In this document: piece by piece, positions 9,595-20,715 of the stretch
Position numbering within the stretch: position 1 is the stretch's first letter
Layout: every line of letters begins with the position of its first letter
From: Atherix ibis
Lineage: Eukaryota; Arthropoda; Insecta; Diptera; Athericidae
DNA: 64,000 bases
Assembly: GCA_958298945.1 (NCBI GenBank)
Contig: OY282605.1
Location: 22,298,811-22,362,810, forward strand
Direction of reading: 5' to 3'
The notes under the pieces: model-generated
Database searches by the model: none
The model's input: only the letters and a program-made list of their open reading frames with translations
Told to the model about the DNA's origin: nothing
Program-made: the position numbers and the translations under genes

Positions 9595-10285
9595 TTCCCA
9601 ACATCCGGCAATCTAGTGTTAAATCCTATAAACCTGTAGAATTTAATTAGATAAAAATAATTATTAAAATTATGAAAGAGAATATAAGATTTTTTTTTTG
9701 CATACAAATGGGCTTATACTACTTTCAAATATAACAAATTATAAAAAAATGAAAACAAAACCGAATTTAAATCTATATTTTCTAAGAAATTTGCTTTTTC
9801 TTAAAGGTTTTTTTTTTTAGGTAAAAAATAATTACTACAATTAAAACGTGTTAGTACACGAATACTACCTATCGAAAAAGTTCATGGCGTTTTTTGAGTA
9901 AACTACAGACGTTAAAAGCAGAGTGTTGAAATCAATTTATTAAAACCAAATATACTCTCCATTATTATCGGAGGTATGTAAGGCAGTAAACTCATCATAT
10001 CACTATATTTCTATCTTATTATAGGATTTTAAGTTTTATAAAGTGGCCAAATAGTAATTTTGCTAAAATGTTAAGGACTACATTATTTTCAAAAAAAAAA
10101 AAAATATGATACAATTTCTTCCATACAGGTTTTTAGTAATTTTTTGCGGTTTATCCCTTTTAAATCTCAGCCAGCAAATTTTCAGTCAATTTATAATTTC
10201 TCTGTGCGTATTTTTTTCATGTTTAATATTGCTTATTTTTAGCGATTTGGTTAAGTAAGTTATTTTTTCTGACAATTCTTTCTTA
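9595..10285. other. AT-rich non-coding segment; second half duplicated at 13.9 kb
   Basis: No gene seen. From about 9845 onward the sequence resembles 13898-14488 (shared stretches such as GCGTTTTTT and TTGAAATYAATTTATT) and both segments end at the left end of a mellifera-like mariner, so this flank was duplicated together with the transposon. Confidence 0.55.
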
Positions 10286-11555
10286 TTGGGTTGTCAATAA
10301 AGTAATTTCGTTTTTTTTTATAAAAATAGGAGTCGATTTTCTTATAGTGAATTAATATTTTATTCAATTAAATATTGTCCAGTCTAATACAATATCGTTT
10401 GCCATCTTTCTGGCAGTAGCATCATGATTCCAAGCTCTTAAAATTTTTGTTATTTGCTGGCAAAAAACCGATCCAAGTGATTTTTGACCTCCTCATTTAA
10501 ATTAAACGTTTTATTATCTAAACATTTTTGTAGAGATCGGAACAAATGATAATCTGAAGGAGCTAGGTCTGGAGAATATGGTGGGTGTAGTAGTATATCC
10601 CATCCAAGCTCTAAAAGCTTTTTCTAAATGGTCAAACTTGTATGTGGTTTCGCATTATCCTGTTGGAACACTATACCTTTCCTATTGACCAACTCTGGCT
10701 TTTTTTCTTTTAGTGAATTATTCAATTTATCCAACTGATGACAGTACACTTCAGAATTGATCGTTGTGTTGCTCGGTAGAAGCTCAAAATAGAAGATTTC
10801 TTAGAAAGCCCACCTTTTTTCGATGAATATTGGCTTTCGGTTCATCTTTTCTACTCCAAGATCTTTTGCGCTTAACATCGTTGTAGACAACCCATTTCTC
10901 GTCCCCAGTGATGATACACTTCAAAAATTGATCATTTTCTTGGCGTTTGAGAAGCAAAGCGATGGCTCAACCGTAAGAAGATGAGGAGCTTTGAGATTAA
11001 ACCAAGATGAGGAGCTTTGAGATTAAACCCATATGTCGAGCTTTGAGATTAAACCTAGCCGTTTCAAATGATCATGAACGTTCGAATTCGATAAATTTAA
11101 CCTTTTAGCGATCTCACGAGTTGTTATTCGCCGGTTTGCATCCATTAATACCTTTATTGTGTCTTCATCAGCTTCAACTGACCTTCCAGAACGTGGTGCA
11201 TCTTCGAGATCAAAATTGCCGGATCAAAATTTTGCAAACCAGTTTTGACACTGGCGCCCACTTAACACATCTTTTCCATATGCATCGGATAAAATTTGTT
11301 CTTGCTTGAACAGCATTATTATCTTTTCTATAGTAAAAAAGTAAAATATGCCGAAAATGCTGTCGTTCACATTCCATATTTAAAAGAGTATCAACCAAAA
11401 ACTACTTTACAGAATAAATCGATTCACAAGCAAGCCATGCTATATCAGCTGTCAAAATACATTTGATTATGCGGCTTAAGTGTAAAGTTAGTTGTGAAAA
11501 AATACAATTAAGTCCTCTGTTGGAAAACAACGAAATTACTTCCTTGACAACCCAA
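10286..11555 (-). mobile_element. Decayed mellifera-like mariner, copy 1 (1270 bp)
   Basis: Flanked by TA on both sides. Terminal inverted repeats start TTGGGTTGTC and continue to AAGTAATTTCG, as in mellifera-type mariners. The transposase lies on the minus strand and is broken by several frameshifts and stops. Recognisable pieces include the C-terminal PPYSPDLAP region (about 10560-10600), the catalytic GDEKWVVYN-type block near 10900 and an N-terminal helix-turn-helix near 11100-11200. A 26-base unit (GATGAGGAGCTTTGAGATTA...) is tandemly duplicated at 10978-11030. Three further copies of the same family lie at 14.5, 23.3 and 37.2 kb. Confidence 0.9.
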
Positions 11556-11572
11556 TACATTAGCTATATTTT

Positions 11573-11916
11573 ATTGGGCAAATTTTGCTACTCACAAGTA
11601 CTTGTGATTAGATTCCCAATGGAACGCAAAATTTACTGACAGAAGTAAAATATAACCTCAAAACATTCAATAACAATACTGAGTTTACTCACACATGAAC
11701 AATAAAAACTGAGTTTATTCACACATAAACAATACTGACAAAAATTTGACTCTTCAACATAACCAACGAACTCGCTAAGCCATCTATTTTCATTTTGGGG
11801 ACTAAAATACCCTACCGTAAATTGTATGCGTAATTACTCATGCGAACTACTAATTTTACGAGCAAGAGTAGCTGCGAGTAGCCAGAAGTATTTTTGAGTA
11901 GCAAAATTTGCCCAAT
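11573..11916. mobile_element. MITE, copy 1 (TIR ATTGGGCAAATTTTGC)
   Basis: About 345-355 bp with terminal inverted repeats ATTGGGCAAATTTTGCTACT at left and its complement at right. It has no coding capacity. The interior, including paired TTTACTCACACAT-type repeats and TCTTCAACATAACCAACGA, is shared with the copy at 24142-24508. It begins 17 bases after mariner copy 1. The superfamily is unknown; TA flanks are plausible. Confidence 0.75.
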
Positions 11917-11930
11917 GGAATACAGTTATT

Positions 11931-12006
11931 ATAATATTCTTGTATATAAATGGTGGTTTTTCCATAAAGGAAAGAAAAAACCACCATTTATATACAAGAA
12001 TATTAT
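11931..12006. repeat. Perfect palindrome, 31-bp arms
   Basis: 11931-11961 is perfectly complementary to 11976-12006, with a 14-base spacer. The left arm begins ATAATATTCTTGTATATAAA. It lies just outside the MITE end. Nothing marks it as a transposon by itself. Confidence 0.9.
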
Positions 12007-13127
12007 TTATGTACAACTTCAAAATATCTGTTGTTTGAAAGAAATGTATTGTCAACTGATTGAACAACCCTTAATCATATCAATGCAAACTTTATATTTT
12101 GGTTTTGTACGGTATACATAATATCGTCTTGAGTTGTGATATTTTTAATATGCTTCCAAGAATAAGATACTACTTCCCTTGCACCTCTAGATGCAACAGT
12201 TTTCTTTAACATAATTATGATTATCACATATTCAACTATAAAAATAAAACAATATTGCGATTACATTTCACAGGTAAAATTCTTGTGATTAAATTTATAA
12301 TAAAATCATGCACCATTGATTGTTTGATTTTAAATATAAAAAAAGGACATCTGTATCTCACTAAAACTACCCTTGTTTTATTTTTTTCAAAGGTGCACTA
12401 TATCACTTTAAAAAAAAACTGCTCATATGTGTATATGATAGTTCCTTTTTTAAACAATATACAATAAATAAAACTATTTATTCCTAGGCAGTAAAAGATT
12501 TTTAAAAGACATTTTTTCGGTTGCAGCAATTTTAGTGCATTTAAGATGGAATGCAGTAAAATTTAACGCAACAATTCTAAGAGTTCTCGTTAAACCACAT
12601 GCGGTCAACTAGTAAAGCTGAATGTCAGTCTTTTTATTAGAAGCAGTAAATTTGACGCTGTGCTGTTGGCAGATGCGGTAAATTTGATGCACTGACGATG
12701 ACAATTGCAGCAAATCTGATATCAACAAATGATGTTGACAATCAACAAATTAAACCGGCCATTTTGAAAAATCCAATCAATTATCAACGTGGCAGTTTTG
12801 CTATTATTTGGAAGCCTCCAAACACATTGTACTACCTATTAAACTTACAATAAAATTTAGATACTCGTAATAATTTAGAAAGTAATAGAAAATTAACAAT
12901 AATCAGAAATTTTTGTTAAAAACTGATTAGCGCGTTTAGAAAAATGTTTAAAAAAATAATGTTGCGCAACATTTAGGCAAAGTTCAAATATAAGATAAAT
13001 TATTTTAGAATATAAAAAAAGGTACGTTGCAATGATGTAATTGATTCGAAAAAATACCAAAAGGAAAAGGTTCTTATAATATCTTTTTTTCCGCAAACTT
13101 TGAGTGTTTATTTTGAAAAATTGTTAA
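12007..13127. other. AT-rich non-coding DNA
   Basis: No supported gene; short open frames are A/T-rich noise. Around 12530-12730 there are several GCAGTAAATTTGA/GCGGTAAATTTGA motifs resembling those near 52.86 and 53.83-53.9 kb, possibly a decayed dispersed repeat. Confidence 0.5.
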
Positions 13128-13325
13128 AATATATTTTATTCAAAGTATTGTCCATCGGAAGCCACTACTTTTTCCCATCTTTCTGGCAACATATGGATTC
13201 CGCGCCAAAAAAACTGCTCCGGTTTTGAGGCCAAGAATGAATCGAGCCAATTTTTGATGCCCTGTTCTGAAGTGAAGCGTATTCCGGTGAGGGCGTTTTG
13301 CATGGATCAAAGCAATAGTATAATA
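13128..13325 (-). pseudogene. Mariner transposase, C-terminal remnant
   Basis: Read on the minus strand, this stretch ends with a mariner C-terminus: FWRGIHMLPERWEKVV followed by SDGQYFE and a stop, preceded by a WLDSFLASKPEQ-like segment. Only about 60 residues are recognisable; no terminal repeat is seen. It matches the same part of the mariner at 57.1 kb in style. Confidence 0.75.
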
Positions 13326-13897
13326 AGCTAAAAAGTTGTTTTTTAGTAATTTTATTTAACGAAGCATAAATTGGATGACTTTTTCCAATTATGATTAATA
13401 ATAACTTCTTTAAAACTTAAAAAGAATGTTAACCCCTTAATGAATTAGTTACTACTAAACGGAACTTATAAGAAAATAAAGCTATTTTACAAACTGTTAG
13501 CCCATACTCTACAATTGGAAATGGTGTGAATTCCACAAAAAGAAAAAAACAAATAAATAAAAATGGAATTCACCCTCAAAGTTAGGAGTGTTTATTATAG
13601 CAATAATTGAATATTTGCACAAACATATGTGTATAAGTGTGAAAAGTTTCGATTTGAAAGGAAGCATTTCCTATTCATTGGGAAACTGAAAGGAAAACTG
13701 TTGCACATAGCAATGCATTTATGAACTTCCGGTTATGAAAGGAAGAGATGAGTAAGTGAAAATTTATGAGAATATAAGATCAAATGTAGGTATAACAAAA
13801 AACATATGTTATTGGCATAAGTAATTGTAACAACAAAACCAACATGTGAAATTGTTATATTAAAAAAATAATTTCTAAATAATTTTTCTTACAATTA
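13326..13897. other. AT-rich non-coding DNA
   Basis: No gene or clear repeat seen. Confidence 0.5.
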
Positions 13898-14488
13898 AGA
13901 GGAATACTACTCGTGTAAAAAGTTAATAGCGTTTTTTTGTGTAAAATACTAACGTTTAAATCAGAGTTTTGAAATTAATTTATTCAAACCATATATTCTC
14001 AATTGTTATTGACAATATTTTCCATAAATGTTATAGTCTCGTGAATACCACAACGCATTGCATCATATTTTGTTCTATCGTTTATTTAGTGTTCCTGGTA
14101 TTTTTTTATTATTTTTATTTTTATTTTAAAAACAATTTTCTGATTTTTTTTCCTTATTTAATTTTGTTCTAAATTTTTATACCTTCCCGAAACCATTGAT
14201 CATTACTTCCTCTTCTAAACTGCATAAAATTTTTAATTTTTTTTTCTTGAATAGTTTCTTTTATATATATTTTTTCTTTCTTTGTGGAACTTAAGAAATT
14301 CAGTTGTCTCCAATTAAATTTTTATATATCAGGCATGATTTTTTTTCTATGTGATGTGGTTGTGAGAGCACAAAACTGCTAGCTACGAGTAGTATGTAAT
14401 CTGCCGAAAGAAAGTGAATTTTCTTTTTCGTCATTGTTTTCCTGTTCCTCCTTTCTTTCTACTTCGCCAACATCAGAAATTCTTTATA
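13898..14488. repeat. Duplicated flank of mariner copy 2
   Basis: Non-coding. Its first part resembles 9845-10050 and its last 300 bases resemble the inverted complement of 24857-25180 (shared GGAGACAACTGAAT-type, CTGCTAGCTA and AATTTTCTTTT stretches). All three abut a mellifera-like mariner, which shows that the transposon and flank were copied as one segment. Confidence 0.65.
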
Positions 14489-15651
14489 TTGGGTTGTCCT
14501 AGAAGTAATTTCGTTTTTTTTTTTAATAAAAATAAAAGATGGTTTTCTTATAGTGAATTAATATTTCATTCAATTAAATATTGCACAGTCTCATCCAATA
14601 CCCTTTGCCATCTTTATGGCAGTAGTATGATTCCACGCTGATAAAATGTTTGTTCTTTGCTGACAAAAAACTGATTCAAGTCATTTTTGACCTCCTCATT
14701 TAAATTAAACGTTTTACCATCTAAAAATTTTTGTAGAGATCGAAAAAAATGATAATCGGAAGGTGCTAGGTCTGGAGAGTATGGTGGATGTGGCAGTATA
14801 TCCCATCAAAGCTCTTAAAGCTTTTGCCGAGTGGTCAAACTTGTATGTGGTTTCTCATTACCCTGTTGGAACACTATATTTTTAAGTTAATCATTCAATT
14901 TGTTCAACTAATGACAATAAACTTCAGAATTGATCGTAGTGTTGCTCAATAGAAGGACAAAATAAACGATTCCTTTGAAATCCCACCCAACCTTTTTTTG
15001 ATGACTATTAGCTTTCGAAGTGCTTTGAGCAGGTTCATCTTTTCTACTCCAGGATCTTTTGCGCTTAAAATTGTTGTTGACAATCATCCCCAGTGATGAT
15101 ACGCTTCGAAATGAATCATTTTATTGGAGTTTGAGAAGTAAATCACAAACGTCAATGCGATGGCTCAAAGTTTTTTCCGTAACCAGATGAGGAACCCATA
15201 TGTCGAGCTTTGAGATTAAACGTAGCCGTTTCAAATGACCATGAACGGTCGTATTCGATAAATTTAATCTCTCAGCGATCTCACGAGTTGTTATTCGACG
15301 GTTTGCATCAACTAATGCCTTTATTGTGTCTTCATCAGCTTCAACTGGCCTCCCAGAACGTGGTGCATCTTCGAGATTAAAATTGCCGAATCGAAACTTT
15401 GCAAACCAGTTTTGACACTGGCGCTCACTTAACACATCTTCTCCATACACATCGGATAATTTTTTTCTTGTATGGACAGTATTTTTATCTTGTATAGTAA
15501 AAAAGTAAAATATGCCGAAAATGCTGCTTTTCACTTTCTATATTTAAAGAAATAAATATTTTCACTACGGCTTAAGTGTAAAGTTGGTTGTGAAAAAATA
15601 CAATTAAGTCCTCTATTGCGAAACAACGAAATTACTTTCCGGACGTCCCAA
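14489..15651 (-). mobile_element. Decayed mellifera-like mariner, copy 2 (1163 bp)
   Basis: TA flanks (14487-14488; 15652-15653) and terminal repeats starting TTGGGTTGTCC at left and TTGGGACGTCC (complement) at right, both running into AAGTAATTTCG. The transposase is on the minus strand. Its N-terminal 137 codons are still open (15121-15534); the catalytic part (14600-15100) is broken by frameshifts. Confidence 0.9.
15121..15534 (-). pseudogene. Mariner transposase N-terminal region, copy 2
   Basis: 137 open codons of a mellifera-like transposase. It includes the first helix-turn-helix region (VYGEDVLSERQCQNWFAKF), the SGRPVEADEDTIKALVD linker, the second helix-turn-helix (TTREIAERLNLSNTTVH) and the WVPHL motif that precedes the catalytic domain. 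The frame is lost right after RIDVCDLLLKLQ, before the first catalytic Asp, so the protein cannot be active. The related copies at 10.3, 23.3 and 37.2 kb carry different lesions. Confidence 0.9.
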
Positions 15652-15769
15652 TATCTACGGTAGTATTTTCCATTAATTTGGAAATTTAAAAAAAAAAATG
15701 AATCTCTAAATTGAGTAAGCGTAGCCTCTTAACTTTCTTTTATACAATAGAACCATAAGCTTACTTTTA

Positions 15770-16330
15770 AATAATATTGGCAAAAATCCTCGAAAAACTA
15801 CTCCTCAAAAAGCACTTTAAGATCCTCATCAATTCCACTAATATTATTTTTTTATCATCAGTTTTATTTCAGATCTCATCATTCCACCATCATTATACAG
15901 TATTATCGTATAATTAATTTAATTGAATTTTACTTTGCACAGGCGTGTTTGTAGGCATTTTAAAGTATCTGAATTGCTCAATAACCTTGAGAAGGTAACA
16001 CAATATCACCTCCAAGTTATAGAAAATCTCCAATATTATTCATTAATGGCGACATTCCCCACGGTACTATTCTTGTCCCTATTCTTTACAATATCTACAT
16101 TTTAAAATATTTTTCAATAATATCTTTATTGCGGCAACTTTACTTGCGAAACTCTATAAAACCATATCATAATCCTCGTAAAGTGATTTACCCAGTAAAG
16201 CCTGGAAGACAATGATCAGAAAAGTGTACATGACACATTCACTCACCACCGTCAGTAAGCCCCCTCCTTAATCTTAATATGAGTTCAATTTCAGATACGA
16301 AACTAAATAAACGCTTGAACTCTACAGACC
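15770..16330 (+). pseudogene. Jockey-like non-LTR reverse transcriptase fragment
   Basis: Very decayed coding sequence. The clearest trace is at about 16050-16095, where codons read GDIPHGTILVPILYNIY, matching the (G)VPQGSVLGPLLYN motif of jockey-type reverse transcriptases. Upstream is a possible RRVCRHFK...NNLEK segment. Stops and frameshifts are frequent; ends are not defined. Confidence 0.6.
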
Positions 16331-16583
16331 TTACCGACATTAATGTAATTTTATTTAACTTGGCATACTGTCATCAGACATAATATTACGATCGTCCACG
16401 AAGGCCGGGGGATTAAGGTACGCCATATAAACGCCACAATCACAGATCATTACAGCTCAGCCGACTAGATCCAGGTAGTTATACGCATCGCAATCGCAAC
16501 CCAGCTCGCTGACGGAGTGCGTCATGTAGGAAACACTCAGTATGAGTACCTCCCTATAAGTAGTGTATCAGCTCTTCTCATAG
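16331..16583. other. GC-richer non-coding stretch
   Basis: Less AT-rich than the surroundings, perhaps the tail of the jockey-like fragment. No convincing motif. Confidence 0.35.
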
Positions 16584-16680
16584 TCCTCTTCAAAATACCT
16601 CATTTCCCACCAGCTATGGCATGAAATACCTCCATTATTTCTTGCCATAGCTGGTGGGAAATGAGGTATTTTGAAGAGGA
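16584..16680. repeat. Perfect palindrome, 38-bp arms
   Basis: 16584-16621 is the exact inverse complement of 16643-16680, with a 21-base spacer. The left arm starts TCCTCTTCAAAATACCTCAT. No TA duplication or internal gene. Confidence 0.92.
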
Positions 16681-16772
16681 AAATTCCATTATTTTCCATC
16701 AGAGACATGATTCCATCAGTATAGAATTTCTATGAATTCTGATTGAAAAATATAAATTTTCTTGTAACATTT

Positions 16773-17042
16773 TCAATCCTTATTTTCGAATTTCTTTGCT
16801 GGAATAATATTTTTAATTTTTGTATAATAGTTTTTGCCTCTATTTCTTTTGACTTTTCTTATCCTATAATCATAATTTTTATAATGTGATCGAAAATTAG
16901 TAGCGTCGTCTTCGTCAGACGTTGAATCTGTTAATTTCAAAATTCTAATCCGATTTTTAGTTTGAAGGAATTTTGAATTAATATTGCTCAAACTACTATC
17001 ATCATCTGAATCGGAAATACGTGTTATTTCGTTAATATTCAT
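16773..17042 (-). CDS. Hypothetical acidic/basic small protein or exon
   Basis: An open frame of 89 codons on the minus strand, not recognised. The first half is acidic (SDSDDDSSLSN, TSDEDD); the second half is basic (RIRKVKRNRGKNYYTKIK) and lacks hydrophobic segments, so the product would be soluble and possibly nuclear. It could be the first exon of a host gene or the N-terminus of a transposase, since acidic Ser/Asp-rich starts occur in piggyBac-like proteins. It may also be chance. No neighbouring exon was identified. Confidence 0.25.
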   Translation of the reverse strand: MNINEITRISDSDDDSSLSNINSKFLQTKNRIRILKLTDSTSDEDDATNFRSHYKNYDYRIRKVKRNRGKNYYTKIKNIIPAKKFENKD

Positions 17043-18224
17043 AGGTGTTATTTATATTATAAATAAAATTCAAATATTCTCGCGAGAAAATTTATTACTC
17101 TTTTGCTTTCATATTAAATTAGTTTTTATTGACTAAGTACATGAATTGCTTACAACTATGGTTTAATAATTATTTGTACTTGCTAATATAATTGTAGACT
17201 TAAAAAATTAGGGAAAGGAATGTTCAGAAAGACCTGATTAGAAGTTTGAGATTTTTGGGAATTTTGTGTTACTTCGTCTAACCACGATGGAAATGGGGAG
17301 TTAGGGAATTATAAATTAAGGTATTCCTTTTTATAGATCTTAAAGTTTGATTCTCTGTTTTGATAACAATTATATTCGTAGAACGTACACACATGCAAAA
17401 TGACAGGAACGGCGTAAATCATTGGGGGACAATTTTAAACTTCAGTATGCGATTGAAATGGTTCGCTTAAAACCATTTTTCATATGTGATGTCATTTATG
17501 CGTAAACAAATAGATTTCTTATTATTGCGGATTTTCGTTGTTTGATAGAATTAGTTTTGGCAAATTTGCAATAAAACACAGTATTCTAGTTATTTATTTA
17601 TTATATATTTTCATTTTATTTATTTCACTATATATTATTTATTAAAACAGAATTTTAAAGTGGAAAAGCATATAACATATAAAACAATTATGTGAACAAT
17701 AAAAAAATCCATTCCAAAAATGCAATATAAATTAAATGAGAGGAAATTGTGATATTATGTTGAAATTAAAACCTCACTACAACTTAGTAAATATAAATTT
17801 TAATGTTAAAACAATCATTTGTAGATATTAAAAGCTTCTTTATAATATAAATGTGTGTTTGTGAATTGAAATGGTAATTTAAATAGGCATGTACATTTAA
17901 ATTAAATTAAAAACTAAAGGATTAATTACGTAGAATATCACATCAAGTTCTTATGATTAATTACGGAATACAACATTATAGCAAATGCTTTAAAATTAAA
18001 TTATAAGGTAGAAGATTTAATGTACTTAAATAATTAACAACTAATATTCAAAAAAAAATTTGAAAACATTATTATTCAGTAAATGCATTACAAAATGGTC
18101 TAATAGAGCAAGCGAAAGCACAAATGCAAATAAATTGATTTAAATAATAAGCCTATCGAATATAATTTATTTATTTTAACACAATGAAAACAGCATTGGA
18201 AAACAGACTAAAAAATACGTTCCG
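17043..18224. other. AT-rich non-coding DNA
   Basis: No gene, hairpin or known repeat seen over about 1.2 kb. Confidence 0.5.
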
Positions 18225-18957
18225 TTAAATTTTCTTTGCGTACGCTGGCACTGAACTATTTTCTGGTAAACATTGAACTGTCAACATCGTATTTGTTTAC
18301 ATTTATTGAATGACGAACTTTTCACTTTTTAACAACTTTTTGGACAAAATAAATCATTAAAAGTCATTTAGGCACATCATAAACTAAATTTTTGTTAATT
18401 TCTCTAGTAAAAATGAAGATGTCAACTTATCGAAAGAAAGAAATTCCCGGCTTTCTCATTCCGTTGAATGACCAGCAGTTCTTTATAAAACACTTTATTT
18501 CCTGAAATCAAAACTTCCTATTAAATGCTATTAACAATATAACTATTTATACAATATTAATACTTACTTTTTCATAAATACTTCAAGAAACATAAAAACT
18601 ACACTTTCCGATAAGTGTCAAAATAACAACTTGAAGAACTACAAAAATATGTAAGCACTTTCATGGAGAATAGCGTATTTAATTGATATTTACGAATTAA
18701 ATTAAAAAACCTAAAAGCAATTGAATTTCATACCAAAAGATTGGAAAAAAACTAAATGTTGTCGTGTTTACATTATATTTTTCTTTAGAATAAGTGAGTT
18801 AAAATGAATATTCAATAAATTTCTATAACGAAAACTAGATGTCAGTGGGTGTCATGTCTACATAAAAAAGCTACACAAAAGTAAGCAAGTGTTACGATTT
18901 CTCGCCGCTTTTGCAATATTTCGGCTAGAAAATGGCGTATATATATACGAAAATCTG
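18225..18957 (-). mobile_element. THAP-exon element (P-like), copy A
   Basis: Inverted relative to the copies at 20716-21366 and 42041-42800, with which it shares most of its length. Around 18430-18497 (minus strand) it encodes KCFIKNCWSFNGMRKPGISF, the start of a THAP zinc-binding domain (C-x4-C with the later SFF motif). Here the start codon is ATA and the donor GT after the exon is AT, so it is dead. THAP domains open P-element transposases, so a P-like DNA transposon is the likeliest source; no catalytic part is present. Confidence 0.65.
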
Positions 18958-19084
18958 ACGTACCTAATGTTCATAATCAAGGTATTCTTTAATCTAAGGT
19001 TCATAATCAAGGATTGAAAGAAAAATCAAGGTATTCTTTAATCGAAGGTTCATATATAGGAAACTTCTCCTTAAACAATTGAAC

Positions 19085-19808
19085 GGATTAAAAGATTATC
19101 GACTGTTGTCTCCACGGATGCCGCCGCCAACACCGCGGTACTACAATACATTTTTTATCGGCTGCAGCATCCGCGCACTATGTTGTGGAATCTTCCCTTG
19201 TAGAGCAGTTCCATTTTACGGGGAGCTGTGGACTATCAAAACAGCCATTGAACGGAGCGCTAATATTTTTAACGACATCGTTTCCTCTTAATGTCATTTG
19301 TGGCCTGTCGAGTGACCCAGTACTTAGCGCAATTCGACATAGTCTACTAGTGTCGGGGCATGTGGGAATTTTAAGCAATGAAAGAGTTGACAAGCTGGCT
19401 GTAGAAACACTCCATCGATTAGTAAGCACAGTCATTCCCAATTTGCCTCGCATACTAACAGAGTGGTAACTAACACCATTAGTCATCCGTAGACACAATG
19501 ACTGGACCAATAACGACAAATTTTTATCGACTCCATTGGTAACCACCAATAAACCAGTCTATTCAACATTCATACAAAAATTCTGGGCGCGAAACCTCCT
19601 CAGAATCTGGATTAAATATACTACTCTTACTCATAGCTTCCTCTTTGACAACACCAATTGTTCCTTATGCCAATCCTGTGGCACCCATTTCACTATCATC
19701 CATATTCTATATGAATGTCACATAACTAAGAATTACTTCCTGCCATTATGATTCTCCTGGACCGAACAACTCCATTCCCTAGTCCCCTATTTAAACTTCT
19801 ACAATATA
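19085..19808 (+). pseudogene. Jockey-like non-LTR element, RNase H and C-terminal region
   Basis: Decayed remains of the end of a non-LTR ORF2 on the plus strand. At about 19351-19420 the reading GHVGILSNERVDKLAVETLH matches the RNase H motif (GHVGIPGNERADELA). Around 19625-19745 the reading THSFLF...CSLCQSCGTHFT and HILYEC matches the Cys/His-rich tail of jockey-type ORF2. Frames change several times. A D,D41D transposon is inserted at its right side (19809), and related non-coding sequence appears to continue after 21451. Confidence 0.75.
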
Positions 19809-19921
19809 AAGGGGTTTTCCAATAAGAGTGATATGATTTCTAAGTGACGTTTCGGCCATTTGTAATATGTCATGATCTGTCTTTTTTTTTCATTGTATTC
19901 AGTAATGCTTATAATTTAATC

Positions 19922-20653
19922 ATGGAGAGATATACGTTAGAACAATGTTTACAAATTATTCAATTTTATTATCAAAATAATTGTTCTCCAATTGCAACTT
20001 TTCGTGCCCGCATCATCTTCTCCGATGAGGCTCAGTTTCATCTGAGTGATGCGGTAAATAAACAAAACTGTCGATTCTGGTGCGAAAAAAATCCACAAAT
20101 TATTCATGAACACCAATTACACTCACCTAAATTGACAGTTCGGTGTGGTTTTTGGTCTGCTGGAATCATCGGTCCGTACTTCTTTTGAAATGAAGCTGGT
20201 AACACCGTTACTGCCAATGGAGAGCGGTATAGATCGATGATAACCAACTTTTTATGGCCGAAATTGGAAGAAGTTGATCTTGACAATATCTGGTTCCAAC
20301 AAGACGGGGCTACATGCCACACAGCATGTGCAACAGCCGAATTATTGCCAGAAAAGTTTGGAGATTCGATTATTTCAATAAATTGTGACATTGAATGGCT
20401 TCCAAGAAGTTGTGATTTAAAACCATTAGACTATTTCTTATGGGGTTATTTGAAGTCACTAGTCTTTAGCAATAAACCAGACTCTCTTCAAACTTTAGAA
20501 GTCAATATTGAACGTGCTATTCATGACATAGGACTTGATTTAGTGGAAAAAGTGCTCGAAAATTGGGTTCATCGAATTCGTTCCTGCAAAAGAAGTCGTG
20601 TAGGCCATTTAAATGACGTTTTATTCAGAACGATTTTACTTCACATTAAATAA
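19922..20653 (+). pseudogene. D,D41D transposase, internally deleted
   Basis: Starts MERYTLEQCLQIIQFYYQN, the beginning of the helix-turn-helix region. After about 29 residues it jumps directly to RIIFSDEAQFHL, the first catalytic block, so most of the DNA-binding domain is deleted. An in-frame TGA lies at 20186-20188, after which the same frame stays open to 20653. Second catalytic block: WFQQDGATCHTA; third: SCDLKPLDYFLWGYLK. The spacing of 41 residues between these Asps marks the D,D41D group (rosa mariner-like). The catalytic residues survive but the protein is not functional as encoded. Related decayed fragments lie at 34.0, 59.9, 60.2 and 63.2 kb. Confidence 0.85.
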
Positions 20654-20715
20654 AAAAAATTTGAATTTCCTTAACAATTAGTGTGTTTGTTTTTTAAAGA
20701 AATCATATCACTCTT

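Noticed and set aside
19178..19549. 123-codon minus-strand frame
   Set aside because: Antisense of the jockey-like RNase H region, which carries the recognisable motifs.
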